64,000 bases of DNA from Shimia aestuarii (GTDB lineage: Bacteria; Pseudomonadota; Alphaproteobacteria; Rhodobacterales; Rhodobacteraceae). This document shows, in pieces, positions 41,201 through 50,114 of the stretch. Below the pieces are notes generated by a model that was given only the letters and a program-made list of their open reading frames with translations, did no database searches and was not told where the DNA came from. Positions within the stretch are counted from its first letter, which is position 1. Every line of letters starts with the position of its first letter. The stretch covers positions 1 through 64,000 of the forward strand of contig NZ_FOTQ01000004.1 of NCBI RefSeq assembly GCF_900114635.1, in the 5' to 3' direction. The position numbers were made by a program, and so were the translations under genes.

Positions 41201-41957
41201 TGACAACCCGGTCGCCATTGGTCTTGACCGGAAGGTCGTAGATGTCGCGCGGCTTGTCAAAGCTGGACGGGATCTTGACCGCGAACGAGCCTTGCGCCGA
41301 GTCTACCTCGCCTGCCGCGATCAGCTGGTTGTTGTTGACCACGACATTGATCAGCTCGGTTGCCGTCACGTTGTAGCTTTCAAGGCGCAGCGGGTCGATC
41401 ACCACTTCGACCATCTCGTCCCGGTTGCCCGCGATCCCGGCTTCCAGCACCGCGTCCAGCGATTCCAGCTTGTCTTGCAAGGACTTGGCGATGCGGAACA
41501 TGGTGCGTTCCGGCACGTCGCCGGTCAGGTTGACGATAATGATCGGAAATTCGGAAAAATTGATCTCGTTAATCGAGTATTTCTCGAACCCGTCCGGGAA
41601 CTTGCCCTCGGCGGTGTTCATCGCCTCGCGTACGTCCGCCATCACGCGGGATTTGTCCCAGCCGAATTCGAATTCGAGAAAGATCCCGGCATAGCCCTCT
41701 GCCGCCGTGGCCGACATCTTTTTCAGCCCGTCAATGTCCGAAAGCTCGGTCTCCATCGGTTTGACCAGCATGGTTTCGGAATCATTGGCCGAGATGCCGG
41801 GGAAGGGGACCGATACGAAGAGGCCCGGGATCTGGATGTCCGGCTCGCCTTCCTTGGGCAGGCCCCAATAGGCATATCCCCCCACCGCAAGCGATAGGAG
41901 GATAAAGGCCATGACCATGCGGGCCCGGCTGGCGGCCCAGTCGACGATACCGATCAT
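38205..41957 (-). CDS. RND-family efflux transporter (HAE1-like), with central extension
   Basis: A 1250-residue proton-driven export pump, about 200 residues longer than AcrB. Typical parts: N-terminal helix, the pore domains (YSINEINFSEFPIIIVNLTG), and TM4 GLILAVGMLVDGAIVVVEY with a single Asp where AcrB has two. Between TM6 (about 462-485) and TM7 (about 601-620) lie two extra hydrophobic segments at about 513-532 and 546-567. The C-terminus has FNSVYNSVLVLLAVVLSTTG, GIVALAGIVVNNNIVLIDTY and an acidic cytosolic tail. Forms an operon with the adaptor upstream (TGATG overlap). Confidence 0.92.
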   Translation of the reverse strand: MIGIVDWAASRARMVMAFILLSLAVGGYAYWGLPKEGEPDIQIPGLFVSVPFPGISANDSETMLVKPMETELSDIDGLKKMSATAAEGYAGIFLEFEFGWDKSRVMADVREAMNTAEGKFPDGFEKYSINEINFSEFPIIIVNLTGDVPERTMFRIAKSLQDKLESLDAVLEAGIAGNRDEMVEVVIDPLRLESYNVTATELINVVVNNNQLIAAGEVDSAQGSFAVKIPSSFDKPRDIYDLPVKTNGDRVVTLGDLAEINLTFEDRAGTARFNGENTVALQVVKRKGFNLIDTAQLVKEVVAAEEADWPDELRAAVEVGTSNDQSRVVGSMVSQLEGSVLTAIALVMIVVLAALGTRAALLVGFAIPTSFLLCFALLAMMEVTISNIVMFGLILAVGMLVDGAIVVVEYADKRINEGIGPMHAYVEAAKRMFWPIVSSTATTLCAFLPMLFWPGVPGEFMGMLPVTLIFVLSASLVVALIYLPVMGGVSGRLSRLFHRASEGLRARTPYWLRALLVPPSLYLIFVGAMQTLNPAYLLGDGAPQGGLMAFLPGFILFMAGAFAASITLDAARIERKRKTVKAGFRLTPFGWFIKLIAGNPIMPLVSIGAVIAVVIAVFGYFGENNKGVEFFVESEPEQAIVYVKARGNLSLEQKDRLVSQAEAVVLAHPGVKTAFAFAGEGGLDSNTGGAQAPKDMIGQIQLETIPWEDRPDVHEPWFTIPILNYTVTRAIKDERWDGNTVLDELTVELDKIAGVQIEILEASRGPASAKPVHLRVKGDNWEDLLAAATIAREKMDATPGLTLIEDTRPLPGIDWEINVDVAKAGRYGADVRTVGAMVQLVTRGILLDTMRVDSSDEEIEIRVRLPESDRVLSTLDTLKVRTTEGLVPLSNFITREPVEKLAEINRVDQTRYFDVKAGIESGMMVLHNAETGEREVLSAESWNNDTALQEDWRAKGFKATVLTPNERIATLTEWLETDPFPRGIDFEWTGDQEDEAESQAFLQTAFAGALGLMFIILLAQFNSVYNSVLVLLAVVLSTTGVLIGMLVMDQAFSIIMTGTGIVALAGIVVNNNIVLIDTYQEYSQYMPRIEAIVRTAQSRIRPVLLTTITTMAGLAPMMFGLSLDFINGGYSIDSPTSLWWKQLATAVVFGLGIATVLTLVFTPSMLALRVWASTYFRWLMMLLARLSFGRTSKAGQDWALRRAARKLRGPVIIWDDTPAPEKTPEAEDSAEGENESPRTPNAPDALRAAE

Positions 41958-43201
41958 CAGGCGGGCTCCTCGAACACCGGAAGGACACGCACGCCTTCCT
42001 CGACATATTCCTGACCGATGATGATGATGTCGGCCTCATCAGGCAGGCCCTCGACCCAGACGCCCTCGGGCGCATCACGCAGCAGGGTGACGGCATTGAA
42101 GGCAACGATATTCTCGGCCCCCACAAGGCGTACCCCCAGCGTGCCATGATCGTTCAGCGTAAGGGCGGATTGCGGAATGCGGTGGGCATTCGCGCCGTCC
42201 GAGGCAATCAGGATTTCCGCCGTCTGACCGTCCCGGATGTTGAGATCGGGGTTGGGTACATCCACCTCGACCCGGAAGGTCCGGGTCAGAGGATCGGCCG
42301 AGCGCGACAGGAATGTCACCTGTCCGGCGACCTGCTGACCCGTGGTCAGCCGCGCCCCGGCCAGTGCGCCAAGCTTGACGCGGTTGACCTCGGTTTCCGG
42401 CACGAAGCCCACGACCTTGATCGGGTCCAGACGGATCACCGTGGCACAGACGCTGCCCGCCTGCATCAGGCTGCCGAGTTCCGCGGTATCGGATTCCAGC
42501 AGGCCGTCAAAGGGGGCGGTGATCGACAGACGTTCCATCTCGCGTTCCGCCGCAGCCACCAGCGCCTGTGCGGATTCGATCCCCGCCAACGTTGATTCAA
42601 GGTTTGCCTTGGCCGATTGCACTGCCGCCTCTGCGGACCGCACCGCGGCGCGGGCCGAGGCCACGCGGGTTTCAGAGGCATAGCCGCCTTCGGAGAGCTT
42701 TCGCGCTGCGTTGTCGTTGATCAGCGCTTCCTCAAGCCGGGCGCTCGCCTCGATCTGGGCAGCCTGTGCCGATGGAACGCGCGCATTGGCTTCCGCCAAC
42801 CGCGCTTTTGCTTCGGCCAGAACGGCCTCTCGCGTGCCTCTGTCCAAACGGCACAGCTCTTGACCTTCCTTGACATGCGCGCCTCGGCGCAATGGGTTAG
42901 ACACGATCTGGGCCGATGTTTCGGCCCGCATCTCGACCTGTCGGTCGGCCTCGGTCTGGCCGCGCAGCACAACGGCGCTGTCGATCATCTGTGCCTTGGA
43001 ATGAATGGCCACGACGCGCACGACATTCTCCTGTGCCGCCAACGTGGCCGGATCTGCGCCGGTATCGCCATCCTGCGTGGTGGTGGCGGCATCCTTGGTG
43101 CCCCCGCCTGAAGCAAAGGCAAGCAGGTGGTCTCTTTCGACCACAATCAAAAAGAGAAAAACTGTCACGAGGATTGCGGTCAAAGCCGGAATCAAGCGCA
43201 T
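41957..43201 (-). CDS. RND efflux periplasmic adaptor subunit
   Basis: A 414-residue membrane-fusion protein partner of the RND pump. The N-terminal helix is LIPALTAILVTVFLFLIVV. The lipoyl half ETSAQIVSNPLRRGAHVKEG leads into a helical hairpin (ARLAEANARVPSAQAAQIEA) and back through LSITAPFDGLLESDTAELGS. The beta-barrel has VGFVPETEVNRVKLG and the last part FRVEVDVPNPDLNIRDGQTA. The ATG at 43201 is selected because it opens the membrane helix; the frame is open far upstream without meaningful content. Its stop overlaps the pump start. Divergent from the YfgM-like gene. Confidence 0.9.
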   Translation of the reverse strand: MRLIPALTAILVTVFLFLIVVERDHLLAFASGGGTKDAATTTQDGDTGADPATLAAQENVVRVVAIHSKAQMIDSAVVLRGQTEADRQVEMRAETSAQIVSNPLRRGAHVKEGQELCRLDRGTREAVLAEAKARLAEANARVPSAQAAQIEASARLEEALINDNAARKLSEGGYASETRVASARAAVRSAEAAVQSAKANLESTLAGIESAQALVAAAEREMERLSITAPFDGLLESDTAELGSLMQAGSVCATVIRLDPIKVVGFVPETEVNRVKLGALAGARLTTGQQVAGQVTFLSRSADPLTRTFRVEVDVPNPDLNIRDGQTAEILIASDGANAHRIPQSALTLNDHGTLGVRLVGAENIVAFNAVTLLRDAPEGVWVEGLPDEADIIIIGQEYVEEGVRVLPVFEEPA

Positions 43202-43432
43202 GATGTACGTCCTTGCAAATTTCGCGCGTGTTGGGCTGACATATTGGCGTGCCAGACGGAAGAAACAAGCGCCCAGGGTCAATTTCTGAACCGATCTGTT
43301 CAGTTTATGGCCCTCGCCCCTTGTCTGCAAGTCAACTTGTCGCGTCTTTGCCACACTCCGGGGCAGGCCCGCGATGACTTGGCAGTCCCGGAACAACGCG
43401 ATAAGAGGGGGCAAATCAAAGGGAGAGCGGGC

Positions 43433-44113
43433 GTGAGCGATACCGACAGTTTCATCGAGGAAGTCACCGAAGAGGTCCGCCGCGACCGGCTTTTTGCGAT
43501 GATCCGCCGTTATGGCTGGATCGCGGTTGTGGTGATTGTTCTGATCGTGGGGGCCGCGGCCTGGAACGAATGGAACAAGGCCCAGGCCCGCGCTGCCGCC
43601 GAGGCGACAGGGGATGCGCTCCTCGCCGCGATCGAGGCCAATGACGACGCCGCCCGCATCGCCGCCCTGAAAGAGGCCGATATCGCCTCGCCTCAGGCGC
43701 AGATCATTGCCGACTTCCTGCTGGCAACCCATCAGGTCACCGACGGAGATTCCGCCGGCGCCGCTGCCACGCTGGACGGAATTGCCAGCGCCGGTGGCGA
43801 TGTGCCCGAAATCTATCGCCAGATCGCCGCCTTCAAGGCGATCCTCGCTCGTGGGTCCGACATGCCGATGGCCGACCGCCGCGTCGCGCTCGAAGCCATG
43901 GCCGCTCCGGGCATGCCGCTGGCCCTTCTGGCACAGGAACAACTGGCCATGGCCGATATCGAAGAAGGTAAAACGGAAGAAGCGATTTCACGCCTGAATG
44001 CCATTATCGCCGATGCGAACGTGTCTGCGGGCTTGCGTCAGCGCGCATCTCAGTTGATTGTGTCACTGGGCGGGACGCTTGCCGGTACAACAGGCGCGGC
44101 TGCCGACCAATAG
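43433..44113 (+). CDS. YfgM-like tetratricopeptide membrane protein
   Basis: A 226-residue protein with an N-terminal cytoplasmic stretch (SDTDSFIEEVTEEVRRDRLF), one helix (YGWIAVVVIVLIVGAAAW) and a helical TPR-like periplasmic part (AAGDALLAAIEAND ...). In enterobacteria the homologue YfgM works beside BamB and the Sec translocon; the same order, yfgM-like then bamB-like then der, is seen here. The GTG start at 43433 follows GGGAG; earlier in-frame starts have no ribosome site. Confidence 0.85.
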   Translation: MSDTDSFIEEVTEEVRRDRLFAMIRRYGWIAVVVIVLIVGAAAWNEWNKAQARAAAEATGDALLAAIEANDDAARIAALKEADIASPQAQIIADFLLATHQVTDGDSAGAAATLDGIASAGGDVPEIYRQIAAFKAILARGSDMPMADRRVALEAMAAPGMPLALLAQEQLAMADIEEGKTEEAISRLNAIIADANVSAGLRQRASQLIVSLGGTLAGTTGAAADQ

Positions 44114-44138
44114 AACAAGTCTGGTGGGGGCCGGAGCG

Positions 44139-45437
44139 GTGAATAGCAAGATCTTGATCATGGCGACGGTCGGCATGGCCGTTCTGACAGCCTGTTCGGA
44201 ACCCGAGCGCATTCTTCCCGGTGAACGTGAAGATCTGCGCCCGGCAGAAGAAGAAATCCAGAACGCTGCCCCCGCGATCAGCCTGCCGAAACAGACGCGC
44301 AATGCCAGCTGGACCCACCGGATTGGCACCCCGAAGTATCGTGTGGCCCACGCCGCCCTGTCGCCGACGCCGGTGCTGGCGTGGTCGGCGCCCATTGGCA
44401 AGGGCGAGTCCCGCAAGACCCGGATCACGGCCGATCCGGTTGTCGGCGACGGGCGCATCTACACGGTCGATTCCGAATCGACTCTCACGGCGACATCGCT
44501 GAGCGGCCAAACACTCTGGACTCGCGACCTTGCCACCGCGCGCGACAAGCCGGGCGAAGCCTCGACCGGCGGTATCGCCTTCGAGGGGGGCAAGCTGTTT
44601 GTGACCACCGGGTTCGGCAGCCTGCGCGCCTTTGACGCCCGCACCGGCAACGATCTCTGGGAGCAGCGGTTCGAGGCCGTCGGTAGCGGGACCCCGACCG
44701 TTTATGGCGACCTCGTATACGCCGTGTCCGGCGATTCCACCGGTTGGGCGATTAACAAGAATACCGGCAAGGTCGAATGGCAGTTGCTGTCGCTCCCGGA
44801 TGTGCAGAACGTCCAGAGCCCCTCGGCCCCGGCCATCAACGACCGGCTTGCGATCTTTGCCTACGGATCGGGTGAAGTGCAGGCGGCCTTCCGCCGTGGC
44901 GGCGTCGGGCGCTGGAATGTCAGCATCTCGGGTCAGCGCGCGGGTCGTGCCATCAATACCGTCGGCGATCTCTCGGGCGACCCCGTGATCGTGGGCAACA
45001 CGGTTTATGTGTCCAACCACTCCGGGCGGCTTGTCGCGCTGGACGTGGATACCGGCAACCGCCTGTGGACGGCGAGCGAAGGCGCGCTCAGCCCGGTCTT
45101 TCCGGCGGGCGGGTCGCTCTTCCTTGTCAGCGAACGCAATACGCTGGTGCGGATCAACGCATCGGACGGCACCGTGATCTGGTCCCAGGACCTGCCGCTG
45201 TTCGTCAAGGACAAGCCCAAGAAACAGTCGCGCATTTTTGCGCATTACGGGCCGGTGCTTGCGGGGGGACATCTGGCCGTCGCGTCATCTGACGGCCTGC
45301 TGCGGATGTTTGACCCGAAATCCGGCGCTTTGCTCTACAGCACCGAGATTCCCGGCGGTGCCACCACCAACCCGGTGGTCGCGGGCGGTGTTCTTTATGT
45401 CGTCGGCAGCAAGGGCGAATTGCACGCTTTCCGTTGA
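44139..45437 (+). CDS. bamB: BamB-like PQQ-repeat lipoprotein
   Basis: A 432-residue lipoprotein. The lipobox is LTAC at about 20-23 (MAVLTACSEP). An eight-bladed propeller is implied by repeated motifs such as GRIYTVDSESTLTATSLSGQ, GKLFVTTGFGSLRAFDARTG, GDLVYAVSGDSTGWAINKNT, GNTVYVSNHSGRLVALDVDT, and GVLYVVGSKGELHAF. BamB aids insertion of beta-barrel outer-membrane proteins. The GTG start gives a suitable signal peptide. Gap to the YfgM-like gene is 25 bp and to der 49 bp, so they form one unit. Confidence 0.9.
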   Translation: MNSKILIMATVGMAVLTACSEPERILPGEREDLRPAEEEIQNAAPAISLPKQTRNASWTHRIGTPKYRVAHAALSPTPVLAWSAPIGKGESRKTRITADPVVGDGRIYTVDSESTLTATSLSGQTLWTRDLATARDKPGEASTGGIAFEGGKLFVTTGFGSLRAFDARTGNDLWEQRFEAVGSGTPTVYGDLVYAVSGDSTGWAINKNTGKVEWQLLSLPDVQNVQSPSAPAINDRLAIFAYGSGEVQAAFRRGGVGRWNVSISGQRAGRAINTVGDLSGDPVIVGNTVYVSNHSGRLVALDVDTGNRLWTASEGALSPVFPAGGSLFLVSERNTLVRINASDGTVIWSQDLPLFVKDKPKKQSRIFAHYGPVLAGGHLAVASSDGLLRMFDPKSGALLYSTEIPGGATTNPVVAGGVLYVVGSKGELHAFR

Positions 45438-45486
45438 CGCACAAATGCTGTAACGAAGCGTCTTCGAGCGTTTCGGAGTTTCGGAC

Positions 45487-46968
45487 ATGAGTTTCACACT
45501 CGCCATCGTGGGGCGGCCCAATGTGGGCAAATCCACCCTGTTCAACCGCCTTGTCGGCAAAAAACTGGCGTTGGTCGACGATCAGCCCGGCGTCACGCGC
45601 GACCTGCGCGAGGGCGAGGCGCGGCTGGGTGATCTGAGATTCACCGTGATCGATACCGCTGGACTCGAAGATGCCAACGATGACAGCCTTCAGGGCCGCA
45701 TGCGGCGCCTGACAGAACGCGCCGTGGACATGGCCGATATCTGCCTTTTCATGATCGACGCCCGCGCCGGGGTGACACCGACCGACATGATATTTGCCGA
45801 GATCCTGCGCAAAAGGTCGGCCCACGTGATCCTTGCCGCCAACAAGGGCGAAGGCGCGGCAGCGGATGCCGGTGTGATCGAAGCTTGGTCGCTGGGACTG
45901 GGGGAACCGATCCGCCTGTCTGCGGAACATGGCGAAGGGTTGAACGACCTTTACACGCAACTGATGCCGCTGGCCGACGAGTTTGCCAAACGCGCCGAAA
46001 GCCACGCGCCAGAGGTCGAAGTGGATATCGACCTCGACGAGGAGGACGAGGACGAAGACAATTTCGACGCGCGCCCGTCGCTCAGCATCAGTCCCAACAA
46101 GCCAATGCAGATTGCCGTCGTTGGTCGCCCGAACGCCGGTAAATCCACCCTGATCAACAAGATTATCGGCGAGGATCGTCTTTTGACCGGGCCCGAGGCC
46201 GGGATCACCCGCGACGCGATCTCGCTGCGCACCGACTGGTCAGGCACCCCGGTACGGATTTTTGACACGGCGGGTATGCGTAAGAAGGCCAAGGTTCAGG
46301 ACAAGCTGGAAAAGCTCTCGGTCTCGGACGGGTTGCGCGCGGTCAAGTTCGCCGAGGTCGTGGTGGTGCTTCTGGACGCGGCCATTCCCTTTGAACAACA
46401 GGACCTGCGCATTGCCGACCTCGCCGAACGCGAAGGCCGCGCCGTCGTGGTGGCCGTGAACAAGTGGGACATCGAGGACGAAAAACAGCAGAAACTCAAA
46501 GACTTGAAGGAGGCCTTTGAACGCCTTCTGCCCCAGCTGCGCGGCGCGCCATTGATCACCGTATCGGCCAAGACGGGCCGAGGGCTTGAACGGCTGCACG
46601 ATGCGATCCTGCGCGCCTATGACGTGTGGAACCGTCGCGTCTCCACCGCCCAGCTCAACCGCTGGCTCGCGGGCATGCTTGAACAGCACCCGCCGCCCGC
46701 TCCGCAGGGCAAGCGCATCAAGCTGCGCTACATGACCCAGGCCAAGACCCGCCCTCCGGGGTTCGTCGTGATGTGCTCACACCCCGACAAGATGCCCGAC
46801 AGCTACTCACGCTATCTCGTGAACGGCTTGCGCGAGGATTTCGAAATGCCCGGCACGCCAATCCGGCTCACCATGCGGGGGCAGGGTGACAAGAACCCTT
46901 ACAAGGGGCGCAAGAAGTCGACCCCCAGCCGCTTGCGCAAGCATCTCAAAGGGCGCAGCGCCGACTAA
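45487..46968 (+). CDS. der: Ribosome-assembly GTPase Der (EngA)
   Basis: A 493-residue double GTPase needed for 50S ribosome assembly. The first G domain has [14 protein letters not shown] (G1), DTAGLE (G3) and NKGE in place of the usual NKxD at the G4. The second has [25 protein letters not shown] and NKWD. They are separated by an acidic linker ([13 protein letters not shown], residues about 180-192). The C-terminal KH-like domain ([20 protein letters not shown]) is complete, with a basic tail. Confidence 0.96.
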   Translation: MSFTLAIVGRPNVGKSTLFNRLVGKKLALVDDQPGVTRDLREGEARLGDLRFTVIDTAGLEDANDDSLQGRMRRLTERAVDMADICLFMIDARAGVTPTDMIFAEILRKRSAHVILAANKGEGAAADAGVIEAWSLGLGEPIRLSAEHGEGLNDLYTQLMPLADEFAKRAESHAPEVEVDIDLDEEDEDEDNFDARPSLSISPNKPMQIAVVGRPNAGKSTLINKIIGEDRLLTGPEAGITRDAISLRTDWSGTPVRIFDTAGMRKKAKVQDKLEKLSVSDGLRAVKFAEVVVVLLDAAIPFEQQDLRIADLAEREGRAVVVAVNKWDIEDEKQQKLKDLKEAFERLLPQLRGAPLITVSAKTGRGLERLHDAILRAYDVWNRRVSTAQLNRWLAGMLEQHPPPAPQGKRIKLRYMTQAKTRPPGFVVMCSHPDKMPDSYSRYLVNGLREDFEMPGTPIRLTMRGQGDKNPYKGRKKSTPSRLRKHLKGRSAD

Positions 46969-47122
46969 AATAGGCTTTCGCACCGCCGGGGTTTGGCAAG
47001 CGCCGGTTTGACGTTATATTCTGCAGCGAGGCGTGATCCTGTCACGCATCGGTTTCGTATTTGTTTGACAGGCTTGCAGGATTGGCGGGCCAGCGAGAAT
47101 TGACGTATCCGGGGGCAGGGCG

Positions 47123-48109
47123 ATGGAAATTCGCGAACGATTGAAGCCATTTACCGTGAAGGACGACCGTATCGGAGCGCTTGCGTTTTTTCCGACATTT
47201 GTCGTTTATTTCGCCTCGCTCTACCTTGCGATCACGCATGTCGACGCCTGGTTCATCCTGATCCCGATGATGCTGATCAATGGCGCCTCCGCGGTGCGTC
47301 TTTATGTTTTGCAGCATGATTGCGGTCACGCCTCCCTGTTCAAGTCGCGCAGGCACAACGATTGGGCCGGCGAGGCGCTCTCGCTCCTGACCTTCGCGCC
47401 CTATGCCGCCATGCGCCACAATCACAACCTGCATCACGCGCATTTGGGTAATCTCGAAGCGCGTGAAACCGGGGAAATCCACACCATGACCTTGCGGGAA
47501 TGGAACGCCGCCGGGTTCTGGGAACGGTTGCAATACCGGTTTTACCGCAACCCTTTCATCCTGATCCCGGCAGGAAGCCTGTTTACCTATTTCATCCGCT
47601 ACCGCTGGCCCAAGAACGCCGGGGAGATGGCGACAAGCGTGATCCTGCATAACATTGCCATCGCATTGTACATGCTTGGCATCTATGCGCTTTTTGGCTG
47701 GGTCGGCGTGCTCATCTGGTTCCTGTCTTCGTTTCTCGGCGGCATGCTTGGTGTGTTCATGGTCTATCTTCAGCACAACTTCGAAGACACTTACTGGGAC
47801 CGCAAACCGGATCTTGATCCGCGCATTGCCGCGCTTCAGGGCTCATCCGCCTTGGATCTCGGCCATTGGATGGACATCATCTCGGCCAATATCGCCTATC
47901 ATGACATCCACCATTTCAACGCACGCATCCCGCATTACAACCTGCGCAAATGCCACCAGATGATCCGCGAAGAATACGACCTTCCGACGATCAAGTGGCC
48001 CGAGGCGCTGCGGTCATTTTCCTTGAAGCTGTGGGATGAGGATCAGCAACGGTTGGTCCCGTTTCCAAAGGCCCAGGTTGGCGGGGCAACAGCCACGCCC
48101 GTCGCGTGA
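47123..48109 (+). CDS. Membrane fatty acid desaturase
   Basis: A 328-residue integral-membrane di-iron desaturase. The three His boxes are HDCGH at about 68-72, HNHNLHH at about 100-106 and HDIHHF near 260. Four hydrophobic segments surround them (FFPTFVVYFASLYLAI, IALYMLGIYALFGWVGVLIW). It acts on membrane lipid acyl chains or carotenoid-like substrates; the family cannot be narrowed without alignment. Own promoter likely in the 154-bp gap after der. Confidence 0.88.
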   Translation: MEIRERLKPFTVKDDRIGALAFFPTFVVYFASLYLAITHVDAWFILIPMMLINGASAVRLYVLQHDCGHASLFKSRRHNDWAGEALSLLTFAPYAAMRHNHNLHHAHLGNLEARETGEIHTMTLREWNAAGFWERLQYRFYRNPFILIPAGSLFTYFIRYRWPKNAGEMATSVILHNIAIALYMLGIYALFGWVGVLIWFLSSFLGGMLGVFMVYLQHNFEDTYWDRKPDLDPRIAALQGSSALDLGHWMDIISANIAYHDIHHFNARIPHYNLRKCHQMIREEYDLPTIKWPEALRSFSLKLWDEDQQRLVPFPKAQVGGATATPVA

Positions 48110-48121
48110 GGCAAGGTGGCA

Positions 48122-48240
48122 GGGGGGCGCTGCCCCCTCGTTTGAAAATGCAGGCATTTCCAAACTTCACCCCCGGAGTATTTCCGGCAAAATGAAGGGG
48201 GCGGGTCTGCTCTTCATTTTGCCAAAAATACTCAAGAAAT
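48122..48240. repeat. Rhodobacterales-type intergenic repeat
   Basis: GGGGGGCGCTGCCCCCT at 48122-48138 is a hairpin, followed by CCCCCGGAGTATTTCCGGCA and two inverted TTCATTTTGCC/GGCAAAATGAAG copies. The same core (GGGGGCGCTGCCCCC then CCCCGGGGTATTTCTGG) recurs at 53870. It lies in the convergent gap between the desaturase and serS and probably also ends transcription. Confidence 0.75.
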
Positions 48241-48290
48241 AGGCCGCCCCCAGCGGAACGGCCTGGTGTTTTTGGACGATGGCGCCTGGC

Positions 48291-49583
48291 TCAGGTCAAT
48301 GTACCCTCTGCGGTTAGCGTGGTCTTGCCGCCAAGGTAAGGGGCGAGAACGTCCGGCAAGACGACCGAGCCGTCCGCCTGCTGACCGTTTTCCAGCACCG
48401 CGATCAGGCAGCGCCCCACGGCGAGGCCCGAACCGTTCAGCGTGTGCACGAATTCCGGCTTGCCGCCGGCGGCCGGTTTGAAGCGGGCATTCATGCGCCG
48501 TGCCTGGAAATCGCCGCAGACCGACACCGAGCTGATTTCGCGATACTTGCCCTGACCGGGCAACCAGACCTCGATGTCATGCGTGCGCTGTGCGCCAAAA
48601 CCCATGTCCCCGGTGCAGAGCACCACGGTGCGATAGGGCAGGCCAAGTTTCTCAAGGATGCCTTGCGCGCAGCCGGTCATGCGGTCAAGTTCTTCGCGCG
48701 AATTCTCAGGGTGCGTGACCGAGACCATCTCGACCTTTTCGAACTGGTGCTGGCGCAACATGCCCGAGGTGTCGCGGCCCGCGCTGCCCGCTTCGGAGCG
48801 GAAGCACTGGGTATGGGCGACATAGCGGCGCGGCAGGTAGTTTTCCTCGACCGTGACACCGTTGACGATATTGGTCAGCGTCACCTCAGCGGTTGGTACC
48901 AGCCACCAGCCATTGGTGGTTTCATAACTGTCTTCACCGAATTTCGGCAATTGCCCGGTGCCATACATCATCTCGGGCTTCACCAGCACCGGCGTCCACG
49001 TTTCGGTCAGGCCGTTTTCATCGACATGGGTGTTGATCATGAACTGTGCCAGCGCGCGGTGAATGCGCGCCACGGCACCCGACAGCACGACAAAACGCGC
49101 GCCCGACAGCTTGGCGGCGGTTTCAAAATCCATGCCGGGTTTTACGCCAGCCAGCTCGTAATGCTCGACCGCGTCGAAATCGAACTCGCGCGGGGTGCCC
49201 CAGCGGTGGATTTCCACGTTGTCCTCTTCGTCCGCGCCTTCGGGCGTGTCGGCAAAGGGCAGGTTGGGGATGCCCATAAGCATGTCGGTCAGCTGCTGAT
49301 CGAGCGCCTTGGCCTCGGCCTGCATCGCCGCGACCTCGGCCTTTTTCTCGCCCACCAGTGCCCGCAGACGCTCGAACTCGGCCTCGTTGCCGCTTGCCTT
49401 GGCGGCGCCCACTTCCTTGGCGGCTTTCTTCTGTTCGGACTGCGCGGTCTCGGCGGCGGCAATCTTAGCGCGGCGCTCTTCGTCCAGCGCGAGGATGGAC
49501 GACGAGACGGCCTCTGTCCCACGGCGGGTCAGGGCGGCGTCGAAAGCGGCCGGGTTCTCGCGGATCGCTTTAATGTCATGCAT
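48291..49583 (-). CDS. serS: Seryl-tRNA synthetase
   Basis: A 430-residue class II synthetase. The N-terminal coiled-coil arm is at about 25-110 ([20 protein letters not shown] ...). Motif 2 is [25 protein letters not shown], the acceptor loop [20 protein letters not shown], and motif 3 [20 protein letters not shown] near 385. Length normal. It is a leftward single gene between two intergenic regions, convergent to the desaturase. Confidence 0.96.
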   Translation of the reverse strand: MHDIKAIRENPAAFDAALTRRGTEAVSSSILALDEERRAKIAAAETAQSEQKKAAKEVGAAKASGNEAEFERLRALVGEKKAEVAAMQAEAKALDQQLTDMLMGIPNLPFADTPEGADEEDNVEIHRWGTPREFDFDAVEHYELAGVKPGMDFETAAKLSGARFVVLSGAVARIHRALAQFMINTHVDENGLTETWTPVLVKPEMMYGTGQLPKFGEDSYETTNGWWLVPTAEVTLTNIVNGVTVEENYLPRRYVAHTQCFRSEAGSAGRDTSGMLRQHQFEKVEMVSVTHPENSREELDRMTGCAQGILEKLGLPYRTVVLCTGDMGFGAQRTHDIEVWLPGQGKYREISSVSVCGDFQARRMNARFKPAAGGKPEFVHTLNGSGLAVGRCLIAVLENGQQADGSVVLPDVLAPYLGGKTTLTAEGTLT

Positions 49584-49808
49584 CTCATCTGTCCTTCATG
49601 CATTGGGGGGCGGTGGGTGATTCACTTCGATGGGCAGCTTATGACGGATTTTTTGACGGATCGTAAGCACCGGAAAGCGCCATTCCCGCTCGGGTGTTGC
49701 ATGGCGGGCATTTCCGGCTCTTTTCCCGCCTTGCCATTGGCGTGAATGCCCCATAGGTTCCCTGCGACTTTCGCGGGGGGTTCCCCGCCAACACAAAGGA
49801 CATCCAAA

Positions 49809-50093
49809 ATGGAAGCATTTGGCCAGTTTCTGCCCCTCATCCTGATCTTCGGGATCATGTATTTCCTGCTTATCCGCCCACAGCAGAAGAAAGTGAAAGA
49901 ACATCAGGCGATGGTCGAGGCGCTGCGTCGCGGCGATCAGGTCGTCACCCAGGGTGGCGTGATCGGCAAGGTCGTCAAGGTCAAGGATGATGGCGAAATC
50001 GAGGTCGAGATTTCCGAAGGCGTCAAGGTGCGCGTGGTCAAGGCCACCATCGCCCAGGTGCTGAGCAAGACCGAACCGGCTGCCAACAGCTAA
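49809..50093 (+). CDS. yajC: Preprotein translocase accessory subunit YajC
   Basis: A 94-residue single-helix membrane protein of the SecDF-YajC complex. Helix FLPLILIFGIMYFLLIRPQQ is followed by KKVKEHQAMVEALRRGDQVV and VTQGGVIGKVVKV, the family signature. It opens the yajC-secD-secF unit; secD begins 21 bp later. Confidence 0.95.
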   Translation: MEAFGQFLPLILIFGIMYFLLIRPQQKKVKEHQAMVEALRRGDQVVTQGGVIGKVVKVKDDGEIEVEISEGVKVRVVKATIAQVLSKTEPAANS

Positions 50094-50114
50094 GTCAACG
50101 ACAGGGCCGCGATC

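Noticed and set aside
40689-41897. 402-codon plus-strand frame opposite the RND pump
   Set aside because: Composition is that of a shadow frame and the pump gene is certain.
43202-43942. Long N-terminal extension of the RND adaptor frame
   Set aside because: The frame runs back through the divergent YfgM-like gene; the adaptor's membrane helix begins at the ATG at 43201.
48444-49745. 433-codon plus-strand frame opposite serS
   Set aside because: Shadow of serS; no domain is seen.
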